64,000 bases of DNA from Microbispora catharanthi (GTDB lineage: Bacteria > Actinomycetota > Actinomycetes > Streptosporangiales > Streptosporangiaceae), in NCBI RefSeq assembly GCF_006334915.2, contig NZ_VDMA02000009.1, positions 1-64,000 on the forward strand, read 5' to 3'. The notes under the pieces were generated by a model that had not been told where the DNA came from, ran no database searches, and saw only the letters and a list, made by a program, of their open reading frames with translations. The position numbers and the translations under genes were made by a program. Below, piece by piece: positions 1 through 8,651 of the stretch; the stretch's first letter is position 1, and each line of letters opens with the position of its first letter.

Positions 1-746
1 AGCACACCGTCTCGCGGCTGTTCGGCTCCCCGCCCGGTTACGTCGGGTACGAAGAGGGCGGCCAGCTGACCGAGAAGGTGCGGCGCAAGCCGTTCTCGGT
101 GGTCCTGTTCGACGAGATCGAGAAGGCGCACGCGGACATCTTCAACTCGCTGCTGCAGATCCTGGAGGACGGTCGGCTGACCGACGCCCAGGGCCGGGTG
201 GTGGACTTCAAGAACACCGTCATCATCATGACGACCAACCTCGGCACCCGGGACATCTCCAAGGCGGTGGGGCTGGGCTTCGCGAAGTCCAACGACGAGG
301 AGAGCACCTACGAGCGGATGAAGGTCAAGGTGCAGGAGGAGCTCAAGCAGCACTTCCGGCCGGAGTTCCTCAACCGCGTCGACGACATCGTGGTCTTCCA
401 CCAGCTGACGCCCAAGGAGATCATCCAGATCGTGGACCTGATGCTCGCCCAGGTGGCCGAGCGGCTCAAGGACCGCGACATGGGCCTGGAGGTGTCTCCG
501 GCGGCCAAGCAGGTGCTGGCCGACCGCGGGTACGACCCGGTGATGGGCGCCCGTCCGCTGCGGCGCACGATCCAGCGGGAGCTGGAGGACACGCTGTCGG
601 AGAAGATCCTCTACGGCGAGCTGCGGCCGGGCCAGGTCGTAAAGATCGACATCGAGGGCGAAGGCGACGCCGCGAAGTTCGTCTTCACCGGCGAGACCGC
701 GCCTGCCGCCGTCGCCGCGCCGACCACCACCGCGTCGAACGGCTGA
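1..746 (+). CDS. clpC: ATP-dependent Clp protease ATPase ClpC, C-terminal part (5' end outside window)
   Basis: This is the second AAA+ module of a Hsp100 unfoldase that feeds proteins to the ClpP protease in the cytoplasm. The reading frame is open from base 3, so the gene begins upstream. Visible are the pore-loop region GSPPGYVGY near the start, the Walker B motif VVLFDEIEKAH, the sensor-1 region with TTNLG, and the C-terminal sensor-2 arginine motif GARPLRRTIQRELED. The alanine-rich tail ends in ASNG. About 247 residues are visible out of the roughly 830-850 usual for ClpC. ClpC rather than ClpB is favoured by the short D2 domain and the acidic tail, but the N-terminal domain that would settle this is not in view. 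Confidence 0.93.
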   Translation, partial: HTVSRLFGSPPGYVGYEEGGQLTEKVRRKPFSVVLFDEIEKAHADIFNSLLQILEDGRLTDAQGRVVDFKNTVIIMTTNLGTRDISKAVGLGFAKSNDEESTYERMKVKVQEELKQHFRPEFLNRVDDIVVFHQLTPKEIIQIVDLMLAQVAERLKDRDMGLEVSPAAKQVLADRGYDPVMGARPLRRTIQRELEDTLSEKILYGELRPGQVVKIDIEGEGDAAKFVFTGETAPAAVAAPTTTASNG

Positions 747-755
747 TCCCGGCGT

Positions 756-1340
756 ATGGCCGGCCAGCAGGCGTTCTGGATCGACGGCCGATCCGACCGG
801 GAGCGCGTCCGCTACAGCGGCGTCAGCCACTACTCCGAGCGGGTGTGGGAGAACATCGGCGAGTTCGAGGGGGTGTGGGGTGACATCGCCCCGGTCGCGT
901 TCGCGTGCGCGGCCTGGCGGATCGCCACCCCACCCCTGACCTCGCCGGGGTTCGTGCGCTGGCACCGGCGGATCCTGTCCGCCTCCTGCGAGCGCAACAC
1001 CTGGGACGGGTCGCTGACGGCGCACGTCACGATCGTCTCTCCGCCGCCGGCCGCGCTGACGGTGTCGCGTGACTGGTGGCGCGACCGCGGCTGGCGGGAC
1101 TGGCCGGAGATCTTCGGCCAGTTCGTCGAGCCAGCCGAGCAGGACCTCGCGAAAGTTCCCTATCTGCGTCCGACCCTGGTCGTGGACGCCCCGGTGCCGC
1201 TGGACGACCTGCCCGCCGCGCCGGACGGGCCCGCGCACGACCTGGCGGAGACGGCGCACCGCGCGCTCGTGGTCCTCGTACGCGAGCTGAACGACCTGAT
1301 CGCCCCGGTCGTCACCCAACTGGAGCAGGGCCTGCGTTGA
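756..1340 (+). CDS. Uncharacterised 194-aa protein downstream of clpC
   Basis: I do not recognise this family. The product is 194 residues, soluble, with no signal peptide and many aromatic residues (about ten Trp). Clusters such as WWRDRGWRDWPEIF suggest a compact folded domain. Codon third positions are strongly G/C like the neighbours, which supports real coding. It starts 9 nt after the clpC stop on the same strand, so it is probably co-transcribed with clpC. No clear Shine-Dalgarno precedes the ATG. A link to proteostasis would be a guess from position only. Confidence 0.7.
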   Translation: MAGQQAFWIDGRSDRERVRYSGVSHYSERVWENIGEFEGVWGDIAPVAFACAAWRIATPPLTSPGFVRWHRRILSASCERNTWDGSLTAHVTIVSPPPAALTVSRDWWRDRGWRDWPEIFGQFVEPAEQDLAKVPYLRPTLVVDAPVPLDDLPAAPDGPAHDLAETAHRALVVLVRELNDLIAPVVTQLEQGLR

Positions 1341-1386
1341 CCGGCCGCGCGCCGTCTGACCGCAGGGCGACAACTTACTTCGCCCC

Positions 1387-1451
1387 TTGACACTGGCCCT
1401 GTACGGCCTCAATCTGTTGCGCATAGTGCTATGTGTTTCGTCTTGCACAAC
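1387..1451 (+). promoter_or_regulatory. mscR promoter with tandem GTTGCG operator
   Basis: A -35 TTGACA (1387-1392) and a -10 CAATCT (1410-1415) are separated by 17 nt. Directly after the -10 comes GTTGCGCATA (1416-1425). A second related element, GTTTCGTCTTGCACAAC, starts exactly 19 nt later (1435-1451). The same plan occurs before purU and before the dimethylglycine oxidase gene. An element overlapping the transcription start fits repression, probably by one of the two IclR proteins. Assignment of the regulator is inference. Confidence 0.65.
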
Positions 1452-1486
1452 TAACGCACGCTGACTGATCGAGGGAAAGAGAGACC

Positions 1487-2572
1487 ATGGCGCACGAAGT
1501 CCGCGGGGTCGTCGCGAGGGGCAAGGGACAGCCGGTCAGCCTGGAGACCGTCGTCGTCCCCGACCCGGGCCCGGGTGAGGCGCTCGTGGCCGTGCAGGCC
1601 TGCGGGGTGTGCCACACCGACCTGCACTACCGCGAGGGCGGCATCAACGACGACTTCCCGTTCCTCCTCGGGCACGAGGCGGCCGGAGTGGTCGAGGCCG
1701 TCGGCGAGGGGGTGACCGACGTCGCCCCCGGCGACTTCGTGATCCTCAACTGGCGCGCGGTCTGCGGCGCCTGCCGCGCCTGCCTGCGCGGACGCCCGCA
1801 GTACTGCTTCGCCACCCACAACGCCACCCAGAAGATGACGCTGGCCGACGGCACCCCGCTGTCCCCGGCGCTCGGGATCGGCGCGTTCGCCGACAAGACG
1901 CTCGTCGCGGCCGGCCAGTGCACCAAGGTCGACCCGAGCGCGTCGCCGGTCGCGGTCGGCCTGCTCGGTTGCGGGATCATGGCGGGGCTCGGCGCGGCCA
2001 TCAACACCGGCGGGGTGACCCGCGGCGACTCGGTCGCCGTCATCGGCTGCGGCGGCGTCGGCGACGCGGCCGTCGCGGGCGCGCATCTGGCCGGCGCGAC
2101 CACGATCATCGCGGTGGACGTGGACGACACCAAGCTCGAATGGGCCCGCCGCTTCGGCGCCACGCACACCGTGAACTCCCGCGAGACCGACGCGGTGGAG
2201 GCCGTCCGCGAGCTGACCGGCGGGTTCGGCGCCGACGTCGTGATCGAGGCGGTCGGGCGTCCCGAGACGTACAAGCAGGCCTTCTACGCCCGCGACCTGG
2301 CCGGGACCGTCGTGCTCGTCGGCGTGCCGACGCCGGAGATGACGCTGGAACTGCCGCTGCTCGACGTCTTCGGCCGCGGCGGCGCGCTCAAGTCCTCCTG
2401 GTACGGCGACTGCCTGCCCAGCCGCGACTTCCCCATGCTCGTGTCTCTCTACCAGCAGGGCAGGCTCGACCTGGACGCGTTCGTCACCGAGACGATCGCG
2501 CTCGAGGACGTCGAGGCGGCCTTCGACAAGATGCACCGCGGCGAGGTGCTGCGCTCCGTCGTGGTGCTCTGA
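1487..2572 (+). CDS. mscR: S-(hydroxymethyl)mycothiol dehydrogenase (mycothiol-dependent formaldehyde dehydrogenase)
   Basis: This zinc-dependent medium-chain dehydrogenase (361 aa) oxidises the formaldehyde-mycothiol adduct to S-formylmycothiol with NAD+, the actinobacterial equivalent of glutathione-dependent formaldehyde dehydrogenase. Visible are the catalytic zinc region [14 protein letters not shown] with the following GHEAAG, the structural zinc motif [15 protein letters not shown], and the Rossmann motif [13 protein letters not shown]. The ATG is preceded by GAGGGAAAG. Context supports the role: oxidative demethylation of betaine, dimethylglycine and sarcosine by the neighbouring enzymes releases formaldehyde. 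It is probably the first gene of an operon with the Rieske oxygenase and the molybdopterin oxidoreductase. A plain alcohol dehydrogenase is the alternative. Confidence 0.9.
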   Translation: MAHEVRGVVARGKGQPVSLETVVVPDPGPGEALVAVQACGVCHTDLHYREGGINDDFPFLLGHEAAGVVEAVGEGVTDVAPGDFVILNWRAVCGACRACLRGRPQYCFATHNATQKMTLADGTPLSPALGIGAFADKTLVAAGQCTKVDPSASPVAVGLLGCGIMAGLGAAINTGGVTRGDSVAVIGCGGVGDAAVAGAHLAGATTIIAVDVDDTKLEWARRFGATHTVNSRETDAVEAVRELTGGFGADVVIEAVGRPETYKQAFYARDLAGTVVLVGVPTPEMTLELPLLDVFGRGGALKSSWYGDCLPSRDFPMLVSLYQQGRLDLDAFVTETIALEDVEAAFDKMHRGEVLRSVVVL

Positions 2573-2678
2573 TTGCTCTCGACACCGGCCGGCTCTCCGG
2601 CGTGACCGGCTTCCCCTGACCATCTCAGATCCGCGACGCGCTACGCACGATCACTGTGCACGACCACCAGGAGCCCAA

Positions 2679-3800
2679 GTGAGCACCACGAGCCTGCCCC
2701 CCAGCCTGATGGCCACGCTGCCGGGCGAGCACTACACCGATCCCCAGGTCTTCGCGTTGGAGCAGAAGCGCGTCTTCGAGTCGATGTGGTTCTGCACGGT
2801 CCGGGCCGCCGACCTGCCCAAGCCCGGGGCGTTCAGGACCGTCCAGGTCGGCACGGAGAGCATCCTGATCACGCGGGCGCGGGACAACTCGATCCGCGCG
2901 TTCTACAACGTCTGCCGCCACCGCGGCGCCCGGATCTGCACGGAGGACTCCGGCGAGGTCAAGCGGGCCTTCCAGTGCCCGTACCACGCCTGGACGTACG
3001 ACCTGGAGGGCAAGCTCATCGCCGCCCCCAACCTCACCAAGATGCCCGACCTCGACCGGGTCGAATACGGCCTCGTCAACGTGGCGGTGCGGGAGTGGCT
3101 CGGCTACGTGTGGGTGTGCCTGGCCGACGAGCCGCCCTCGTTCGAGGACACCGTGCTCGGCGAGGTGCGCACGCGTCTCGGCGACGTGGCCTCCCTCGAC
3201 AACTACGACGTCGCCAACCTGGCGCTCGGCCGCCGGATCGTGTACGACGTGAAGGCGAACTGGAAGCTCATCGTCGAGAACTTCATGGAGTGCTACCACT
3301 GCGCGACCATCCACCCCGAGCTGACCGAGGTGCTGCCGGAGTTCGCCGACGGCTACGCGGCGCAGTACTACGTCGGCCACGGCGCGCTGTTCGGCGAGGA
3401 CATCCAGGGGTTCACGGTCGACGGCTCCGAGGGGCTCGACCGCATCCCGACCATCAGCGAGGATCAGGACCGGCGCTACTACGCGATCACGATCAAGCCG
3501 CAGGTGTTCGTCAACATGGTGCCCGACCATGTGATCATCCACCGGATGTTCCCGCTGGCGGTCGACCGCACGGTGGTGGAGTGCGACTGGCTCTACCTGC
3601 CGGAGGTCGTGGCCTCGGGCAAGGACATCAGCCGATCGGTGGAGCTGTTCCACCGGGTCAACGAGCAGGACTTCGACGCCTGCGAGCGGACCCAGCCCTC
3701 GATGAGCTCGCGCACGTACGCCAAGGGCGGCGTGCTGGTGCCGAGCGAGCACCACATCGGCATGTTCCATGATTGGGTCCGTGGCAAGCTCGGCGAGTGA
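2679..3800 (+). CDS. gbcA: Rieske non-haem iron oxygenase, glycine betaine demethylase alpha subunit type
   Basis: Aromatic-ring-hydroxylating dioxygenase alpha-subunit fold, 373 aa. The Rieske [2Fe-2S] motif is CRHRGARIC followed by CPYHAW (C-x-H ... C-x2-H), near residues 75-105. The mononuclear iron site is ECYHCATIHPE, with a later Asp in NEQDFDACER as probable third ligand. Glycine betaine monooxygenases of this type demethylate betaine to dimethylglycine with release of formaldehyde. That specificity is inferred from dimethylglycine oxidase, sarcosine oxidase and formaldehyde dehydrogenase genes in the same locus; stachydrine or carnitine are alternatives. It starts with GTG, chosen because CAGGAG lies 5 nt upstream. 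No reductase (GbcB-like) gene is seen in the window. Confidence 0.8.
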   Translation: MSTTSLPPSLMATLPGEHYTDPQVFALEQKRVFESMWFCTVRAADLPKPGAFRTVQVGTESILITRARDNSIRAFYNVCRHRGARICTEDSGEVKRAFQCPYHAWTYDLEGKLIAAPNLTKMPDLDRVEYGLVNVAVREWLGYVWVCLADEPPSFEDTVLGEVRTRLGDVASLDNYDVANLALGRRIVYDVKANWKLIVENFMECYHCATIHPELTEVLPEFADGYAAQYYVGHGALFGEDIQGFTVDGSEGLDRIPTISEDQDRRYYAITIKPQVFVNMVPDHVIIHRMFPLAVDRTVVECDWLYLPEVVASGKDISRSVELFHRVNEQDFDACERTQPSMSSRTYAKGGVLVPSEHHIGMFHDWVRGKLGE

Positions 3801-3818
3801 GTTCGGAGGAGATGCGGC

Positions 3819-6140
3819 GTGACACATGAGGCGCCTCGGGAGGACGTCGGAGACGAACGTCTGGAGATCGGCTCACCCAAGACCTGGGCGGGCGGGGTCC
3901 CGGCGGTCGGCCACGCGCTCGGCACGGCATACCGGCAGATGGGCGCGGGGCGGACGGTGCTGACCCTGCTGCGGGTCAACCAGAAGTCCGGCTTCGACTG
4001 CCCGGGATGCGCCTGGCCCGAGGGCGACGGCCACCGCAGTCCCGCCGAGTTCTGCGAGAACGGCGCGAAGGCGGTGGCCGAGGAGGCGACGGTCCGCAGG
4101 GTCACCCGCGACTTCTTCGCCGAGCATCCGGTGGACGAGCTGGCCCGGCGCAGCGACTACTGGCTGGGCCAGCAGGGCCGGCTCACCGAGCCGATGTACA
4201 AGCCGGCGGGCTCGGACCACTACGAGCCGATCTCGTGGGAGGACGCCTTCGGCGTCGTCGCGCGCGAACTGCGCGCGCTCGACCACTCCGGTCAGGCCGT
4301 CTTCTACACCTCCGGCCGCACCTCCAACGAGGCCGCCTTCGCCTACCAGCTTCTCGTCCGCCGTTTCGGCACCAACAACCTGCCCGACTGCTCCAACATG
4401 TGCCACGAGTCGAGCGGCTCGGCGCTGACCGAGACGCTCGGCATCGGCAAGGGGACGGTGCTGCTGGAGGACCTGCACCGGGCCGACCTCGTCTTCGTGG
4501 TCGGCCAGAACCCCGGCACCAACCACCCGCGCATGCTCACCGCGCTGGAGCGGGCCAAACGGAACGGCGCCCGGATCGTGGCGGTCAACCCGCTGCCGGA
4601 GGCGGGGCTGATGCGCTTCCGCAACCCGCAGCGGCTGTCCGGAGTCGTGGGCGGCGGCACGGCGCTGTCCGACCGGTTCCTGCAGATCCGCCTCGGCGGC
4701 GACCTGGCGCTGTTCCAGGCGCTGTCGCTGCTCCTGCTGGAGGCCGAGGACGCCGCGCCCGGCACGGTGGTGGACCGCGAGTTCGTCGAGGCGCACACGC
4801 ACGGGTTCGACGCCTGGGACAGGCACGTACGCGGGCTCGATTGGGCCGAGGTGCTGGAGGCGACCGGGCTGACCCGCGCCGAGATCGAGGAGACGGCCCG
4901 CGACGTGCTGGCCGCCCGCTCGGTCGTGGTCTGCTGGGCGATGGGCCTCACCCAGCACCGCAAGTCGGTCCCGACGATCAGGGAGATCGTCAACTTCCTG
5001 CTGCTGCGCGGCAACGTGGGACGGCCCGGCGCGGGCGTGTGTCCCGTACGCGGGCACTCCAACGTGCAGGGCGACCGGACGATGGGCATCTACGAGAAGC
5101 CCAAACCGGAGTTCCTCGATGCGTTGGAGAAGGAGTTCGGCTTCCCGCCGCCGCGCGAGCACGGCCACGACACCGTGGAGGCCATCCGCGCCATGCGCGA
5201 CGGGGACGCCAGGGTGTTCTTCGCCATGGGCGGCAACTTCGTCTCCGCGACGCCGGACACCGCCGCGACGGAGGCGGCCCTGCGGCGCTGCCGGCTCACC
5301 GTGCAGGTGTCGACCAAGCTGAACCGGTCGCACGCCGTGTGCGGCGAGCAGGCGCTCATCCTGCCCACGCTCGGCCGCACCGAGCGGGACGTCCAGGCCG
5401 GCGGCGAGCAGTTCGTCACGGTCGAGGACTCGATGGGCGCGGTGCACGCCTCGCGCGGGCGGCTGCGCCCGGCGTCGGACGCGCTGCTGTCCGAGGTGGC
5501 CATCGTGTGCCGGCTGGCCCGTGAGCTGCTCGGCGACGACCCGCACGTGCCGTGGGCCGAGTTCGAGGGCGGGTACGACGCGATCAGGGAGCGCATCGAG
5601 CGGGTGGTGCCCGGGTTCGACGACTTCAACGCGAGGGTGCGCAGGCCGGGCGGTTTCCTGCTGCCGAACGCGCCGCGCGACGAGCGCCGCTTCCCCACGG
5701 CCACGGGGAAGGCGAACTTCACGGTCAACCCGCTGGAGGTGCTGCGCGTGCCCCCGGGCCGCCTCCTGCTGCAGACCGTGCGCAGCCACGACCAGTACAA
5801 CACCACGATCTACGGGCTGAACGACCGCTACCGCGGCATCGCCAACGGGCGGCGGGTGGTGTTCGTCCACCCCGACGACCTGGCCGAGCGCGGTCTCGCC
5901 GACGGCGACATGCTCGACCTCATCAGCGAGTGGCCGGACGGCGAGCGCGTGGCCGAGGGGTTCCGGGCCGTCGCCTATCCGACGGCGCGAGGCTGCTGCG
6001 CGGCCTACTTCCCGGAGACCAACGTGCTTGTGCCCCTGGACTCGGTGGCGGAGACGTCGAACACGCCCACGTCCAAGAGCGTCGTCGTACGGCTGCGCCG
6101 CGCCGCCGAGGCGACGGCTATCCGCCGAGGCGGTGACTGA
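3819..6140 (+). CDS. YdeP/FdhF-family molybdopterin oxidoreductase (candidate formate dehydrogenase alpha subunit)
   Basis: 773 aa, of the family often labelled 'FdhF/YdeP oxidoreductase'. It binds bis-MGD molybdenum cofactor. The N-terminal FeS region is reduced to FDCPGCAWPE (residues about 49-58) instead of the four-Cys motif of classical FdhF. SNMCHESSG (about residue 192) is the likely place of the metal-ligand Cys. Further motifs are VVGQNPGTNHPR and RGHSNVQGDRTMG, and a C-terminal molydop-binding domain follows from about residue 620. The GTG start has CGGAGGA 8 nt upstream and lies 18 nt after gbcA. In this locus formate arises from PurU and from formaldehyde oxidation, so formate oxidation is a reasonable guess. 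The family's substrate is not settled, and no FdhD or electron-transfer subunit lies next to it. Its 3' end overlaps the convergent IclR gene by 23 nt. Confidence 0.82.
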   Translation: MTHEAPREDVGDERLEIGSPKTWAGGVPAVGHALGTAYRQMGAGRTVLTLLRVNQKSGFDCPGCAWPEGDGHRSPAEFCENGAKAVAEEATVRRVTRDFFAEHPVDELARRSDYWLGQQGRLTEPMYKPAGSDHYEPISWEDAFGVVARELRALDHSGQAVFYTSGRTSNEAAFAYQLLVRRFGTNNLPDCSNMCHESSGSALTETLGIGKGTVLLEDLHRADLVFVVGQNPGTNHPRMLTALERAKRNGARIVAVNPLPEAGLMRFRNPQRLSGVVGGGTALSDRFLQIRLGGDLALFQALSLLLLEAEDAAPGTVVDREFVEAHTHGFDAWDRHVRGLDWAEVLEATGLTRAEIEETARDVLAARSVVVCWAMGLTQHRKSVPTIREIVNFLLLRGNVGRPGAGVCPVRGHSNVQGDRTMGIYEKPKPEFLDALEKEFGFPPPREHGHDTVEAIRAMRDGDARVFFAMGGNFVSATPDTAATEAALRRCRLTVQVSTKLNRSHAVCGEQALILPTLGRTERDVQAGGEQFVTVEDSMGAVHASRGRLRPASDALLSEVAIVCRLARELLGDDPHVPWAEFEGGYDAIRERIERVVPGFDDFNARVRRPGGFLLPNAPRDERRFPTATGKANFTVNPLEVLRVPPGRLLLQTVRSHDQYNTTIYGLNDRYRGIANGRRVVFVHPDDLAERGLADGDMLDLISEWPDGERVAEGFRAVAYPTARGCCAAYFPETNVLVPLDSVAETSNTPTSKSVVVRLRRAAEATAIRRGGD

Positions 6141-6906
6141 TCTCCTCGGCTCCCTTGACGAGGACGGGGGCCAGCTCGCGCATGCGACTCTCGCTGAACC
6201 TGTAGGCGGGCCCTGACGCGCTGACCGCCGCCACGACCTCTCCGCCGAAGGAGCGGACGGGGGCGGCGAGCGCGTTCAGGCCCACCTCCAGCTCCTCGCG
6301 AGTCAGTGCGTAGCCGCGCTCGCGCACCTCCGCAAGCTCGCGCTCCAGGTCCTCCACCGAGGTCACCGTGTTCGGGGTGTAGCGCTGGAGGCCGGAGACG
6401 CGCAGCAGGTCGTCGCGGCGCTGCCGGTCCACGTACGCCAGCAGGACCTTGCCGCTCGACGTCGCGTGCAGGGGCGTGAGCTGACCCACCCAGTTGTAGG
6501 CGGTGACGGCGGAGGGGCCGCGCACCTGGTCGAGGTTGACCGCGTAGTGCGAACGCAGGACGGCGATGTTCACCGTCTCGCCGATCTCCTCCGCCAGGCG
6601 CTGGCAGACGGGCCTGCTCTGCTGGGTGACGTCCATCCGCATGGAGACGCTGCCGGCGAGGCGGACGAGCCCGAAGCCGAGGCGATACTTGCCGCGGTCC
6701 TCGGTCTGCTCCACGAGCCCGCGGGCCTCCAGGGCGCCCAGCAGGCGGAACGCGGTCGACTTGTGGACCTCGATCTCGGCGGCGATCTCGGTGACCCCTG
6801 CCTCTCCACGGCTGGCGAGGATCTCCATGATGCTGATCGCCCGGTCCACGGACTGCACGCCGCCGCCGTTGGCCTCGGGCCTGGCGGCGGAAGCGTCGTT
6901 GCTCAT
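6118..6906 (-). CDS. IclR-family transcriptional regulator (copy 1)
   Basis: 262 aa. The N-terminal winged helix (about residues 16-80) carries the HTH stretch EIAAEIEVHKSTAFRLLGALE, and the C-terminal IclR effector-binding domain follows (GETVNIAV, PLHATSSGKVLLAY). The ATG at 6906 is chosen over an upstream in-frame start because the longer form would run through two GTTGCGTCAC elements (see 6923-6991). It is convergent with the molybdopterin oxidoreductase gene. It is a clear paralogue of the IclR protein at 8742-9524, sharing VQSVDRA, HxSTAFRL and the effector-domain motifs. It is probably one of the regulators of the betaine locus and autoregulated; activator or repressor role cannot be told from sequence. 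Confidence 0.9.
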   Translation of the reverse strand: MSNDASAARPEANGGGVQSVDRAISIMEILASRGEAGVTEIAAEIEVHKSTAFRLLGALEARGLVEQTEDRGKYRLGFGLVRLAGSVSMRMDVTQQSRPVCQRLAEEIGETVNIAVLRSHYAVNLDQVRGPSAVTAYNWVGQLTPLHATSSGKVLLAYVDRQRRDDLLRVSGLQRYTPNTVTSVEDLERELAEVRERGYALTREELEVGLNALAAPVRSFGGEVVAAVSASGPAYRFSESRMRELAPVLVKGAEEISHRLGG

Positions 6907-6922
6907 AGCGGGACTGTAGCGC

Positions 6923-6991
6923 GTGACGCAACGCTGAGCTGGGGCGTCATCGGGATTCCGCAGGGAGATCTTTCGTCGCGAGTGACGCAAC
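6923..6991 (-). promoter_or_regulatory. Two GTTGCGTCAC elements upstream of the IclR gene
   Basis: Read on the minus strand, GTTGCGTCAC occurs at 6991-6982 and again at 6932-6923, 59 nt apart, just upstream of the IclR start at 6906. The GTTGCG core is the one that recurs at the promoters of mscR, purU and dimethylglycine oxidase. Here the 19-nt spacing and a convincing -35/-10 pair are absent. Autoregulation is the simplest interpretation. Confidence 0.45.
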
Positions 6992-7097
6992 TCGATGCGG
7001 CTACCGATACGTCAGGCGTCGAATCTTCCCTCTTCGATGGCGCACTTGAGGCGGCGCGTCACAGCACGGCCTGAGGGGTCGTCTCGGTTTGTGCGGG

Positions 7098-7128
7098 ACG
7101 CTCGGCCGGGAAGACCCCGGCCGAGCGT
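7098..7128 (-). terminator. Strong hairpin downstream of the LppU-like gene
   Basis: A perfect 13-bp stem (7098-7110 with 7116-7128) with a 5-nt loop lies 77 nt after the stop of the minus-strand gene at 7205. The T-tract is absent, as is common in actinomycetes. It may stop transcription from both sides, since the IclR promoter region lies beyond it. Confidence 0.6.
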
Positions 7129-7204
7129 GCCGAACGGACGCCGGTCCTGCTATACCGGGTTCGTCCCGAGTGCTCCGGCCTTCAATTCAGGCAGGGAGGC
7201 GTAT

Positions 7205-7597
7205 TCAGTTCTTGGGCGCCAGGCAGAGCACATAGCCCGCCTTGCCCTCCTCGCCTTCCCAGAAAGTCTGGTCCGCCTTCGAGTAGGCCGCGCAGATCTT
7301 CCCGTCCTTGTCCGCGTCCCACTCCTGCTCCGTCTTGCCCTCGATGCGGCCTTCGACAGTGAGTGTGGCGGCCGGGTCGGTGCACGAGACGACCTTGAGC
7401 TCGTCGGCCGTGGCGCCGGACATGCAGTCGCCGGCCTTGGCGATCTCGGGAGCTCCGGTCAGCTGCTTGTACGCGAAGCCGCCACCGGCGAGAACGGCGG
7501 CGCCGACGGCATAGGCGACGAGGCGCTTACCGAAGACCTTGCCCGCGCCTGCGGCCTTCTGGCCGTATGTCGAGGGCTGCTGGGGGGTTTCCGTCAT
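7205..7597 (-). CDS. LppU/SCO3897-like membrane-anchored protein
   Basis: 130 aa. An N-terminal cytoplasmic segment with basic residues is followed by one hydrophobic segment (about residues 27-45, LVAYAVGAAVLAGGGFAY) and an extracytoplasmic domain with four Cys (DCMSG, VVSCTDP, KICAAY, YVLCLAPKN), likely two disulfides. This Cys pattern and the ending LCLAPKN match the small actinobacterial family represented by LppU and SCO3897, whose function is unknown. It is monocistronic, bounded by the hairpin at 7098-7128 and the purU terminator on the other side. No link to betaine metabolism is apparent. Confidence 0.75.
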   Translation of the reverse strand: MTETPQQPSTYGQKAAGAGKVFGKRLVAYAVGAAVLAGGGFAYKQLTGAPEIAKAGDCMSGATADELKVVSCTDPAATLTVEGRIEGKTEQEWDADKDGKICAAYSKADQTFWEGEEGKAGYVLCLAPKN

Positions 7598-7727
7598 TAT
7601 CTGTTCCTGTATAGGGACGACATGTGGGGTATGAACTTACAGTGATCATGCGCCCCCTTCCATCTGAATTGTCATTTTGGGCCGCATTGAGGTTTGGCGA
7701 CTCACCGGTCAGGCGGAAAGCCAAGAC

Positions 7728-7751
7728 GCCCCGGCAAGACCATGCCGGGGC
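7728..7751 (-). terminator. purU terminator hairpin
   Basis: A perfect 9-bp GC stem (7728-7736 with 7743-7751, GCCCCGGCA/TGCCGGGGC) with a 6-nt loop begins 15 nt after the purU stop codon. It lies between purU and the gene at 7205 and would separate their transcripts. Confidence 0.7.
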
Positions 7752-7765
7752 CGGTGAAAAGAGGT

Positions 7766-8632
7766 CTAGCGGAAGACGACGGTGCGGTCGCCGTTGAGGA
7801 GCACGCGGTTCTCGCTGTGCCAGCGCACGGCCCTGGCCAGCACCTGCGCCTCCACGTCGCGGCCCACGGTGACGAGTTCGCCCGGGTCGAGCGAGTGGTC
7901 CACGCGCGCCACGTCCTGCTCGATGATCGGCCCCTCGTCGAGGTCGGCGGTGACGTAGTGCGCGGTCGCGCCGATCAGCTTGACGCCGCGCTCGTGCGCC
8001 TGGTGGTACGGCTTGGCGCCCTTGAACCCCGGCAGGAACGAGTGGTGGATGTTGATCGCCCGGCCCTCCAGGCGCTTGCACATGTCGTCGCTCAGTATCT
8101 GCATGTAGCGGGCGAGCACGACCAGATCGGTGTCGAGCTCCTCGGCCAGCTCAAGGATGCGCTGCTCGGCCTCGGGCTTGGTGCCCGACGTGACGGGCAC
8201 GTGGTGGAACGGCACGCCGTAGAACTCGGCCAGCGGTTCGAGGTCCCGGTGGTTGGAGACGATCGCGGGGATCTCGACGTTCAGCGCGCCGACCCGCTGG
8301 CGGTAGAGCAGGTCGTTCACGCAGTGGCCGAACTTCGACACGAGCACGAGGGTCCTCGTCGGCGTCACGGCGTCCTTGAGCTGCCAGGTCATGTGGAAGG
8401 AGTCGCCGACGTAGGAGAAGCCGCGGCGCAGCTCCTCGATGTCGCCGCGGCCCTCGGGCACCGCGAAGTGGACCCGCATGAAGAAGTGGCCGTTCGTCCG
8501 GTCGTTGAACTCCTGGCTCTGCAGGATGTCGCCCGCGTGCTGGACGAGGAAGCCGCTCACCGCGTAGACGATCCCCGGCCGGTCGACGCAGGAGAACGTG
8601 AGGACGAACTCGCGACCCGGGCGAGCGGACAT
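7766..8632 (-). CDS. purU: Formyltetrahydrofolate deformylase
   Basis: Hydrolyses 10-formyl-THF to THF and formate (288 aa). An N-terminal ACT domain (FVLTFSCVDRPGIVYAVSGFL) is followed by a formyltransferase-like domain with the catalytic region INIHHSFLPGFKGAKPYHQA and the Asp of ADLDEGPIIEQD. The ATG at 8632 is chosen because AGGAGG lies 4 nt upstream; in-frame starts 21 and 30 nt further up are possible. In sarcosine-degrading corynebacteria purU accompanies glyA-soxBDAG and regenerates THF after dimethylglycine and sarcosine oxidation load it with C1 units. That role fits here, although the gene has its own promoter and lies on the opposite strand. The formate could feed the molybdopterin oxidoreductase nearby. 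Confidence 0.95.
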   Translation of the reverse strand: MSARPGREFVLTFSCVDRPGIVYAVSGFLVQHAGDILQSQEFNDRTNGHFFMRVHFAVPEGRGDIEELRRGFSYVGDSFHMTWQLKDAVTPTRTLVLVSKFGHCVNDLLYRQRVGALNVEIPAIVSNHRDLEPLAEFYGVPFHHVPVTSGTKPEAEQRILELAEELDTDLVVLARYMQILSDDMCKRLEGRAINIHHSFLPGFKGAKPYHQAHERGVKLIGATAHYVTADLDEGPIIEQDVARVDHSLDPGELVTVGRDVEAQVLARAVRWHSENRVLLNGDRTVVFR

Positions 8633-8651
8633 GGAGCCTCCTGAGTGCGTC

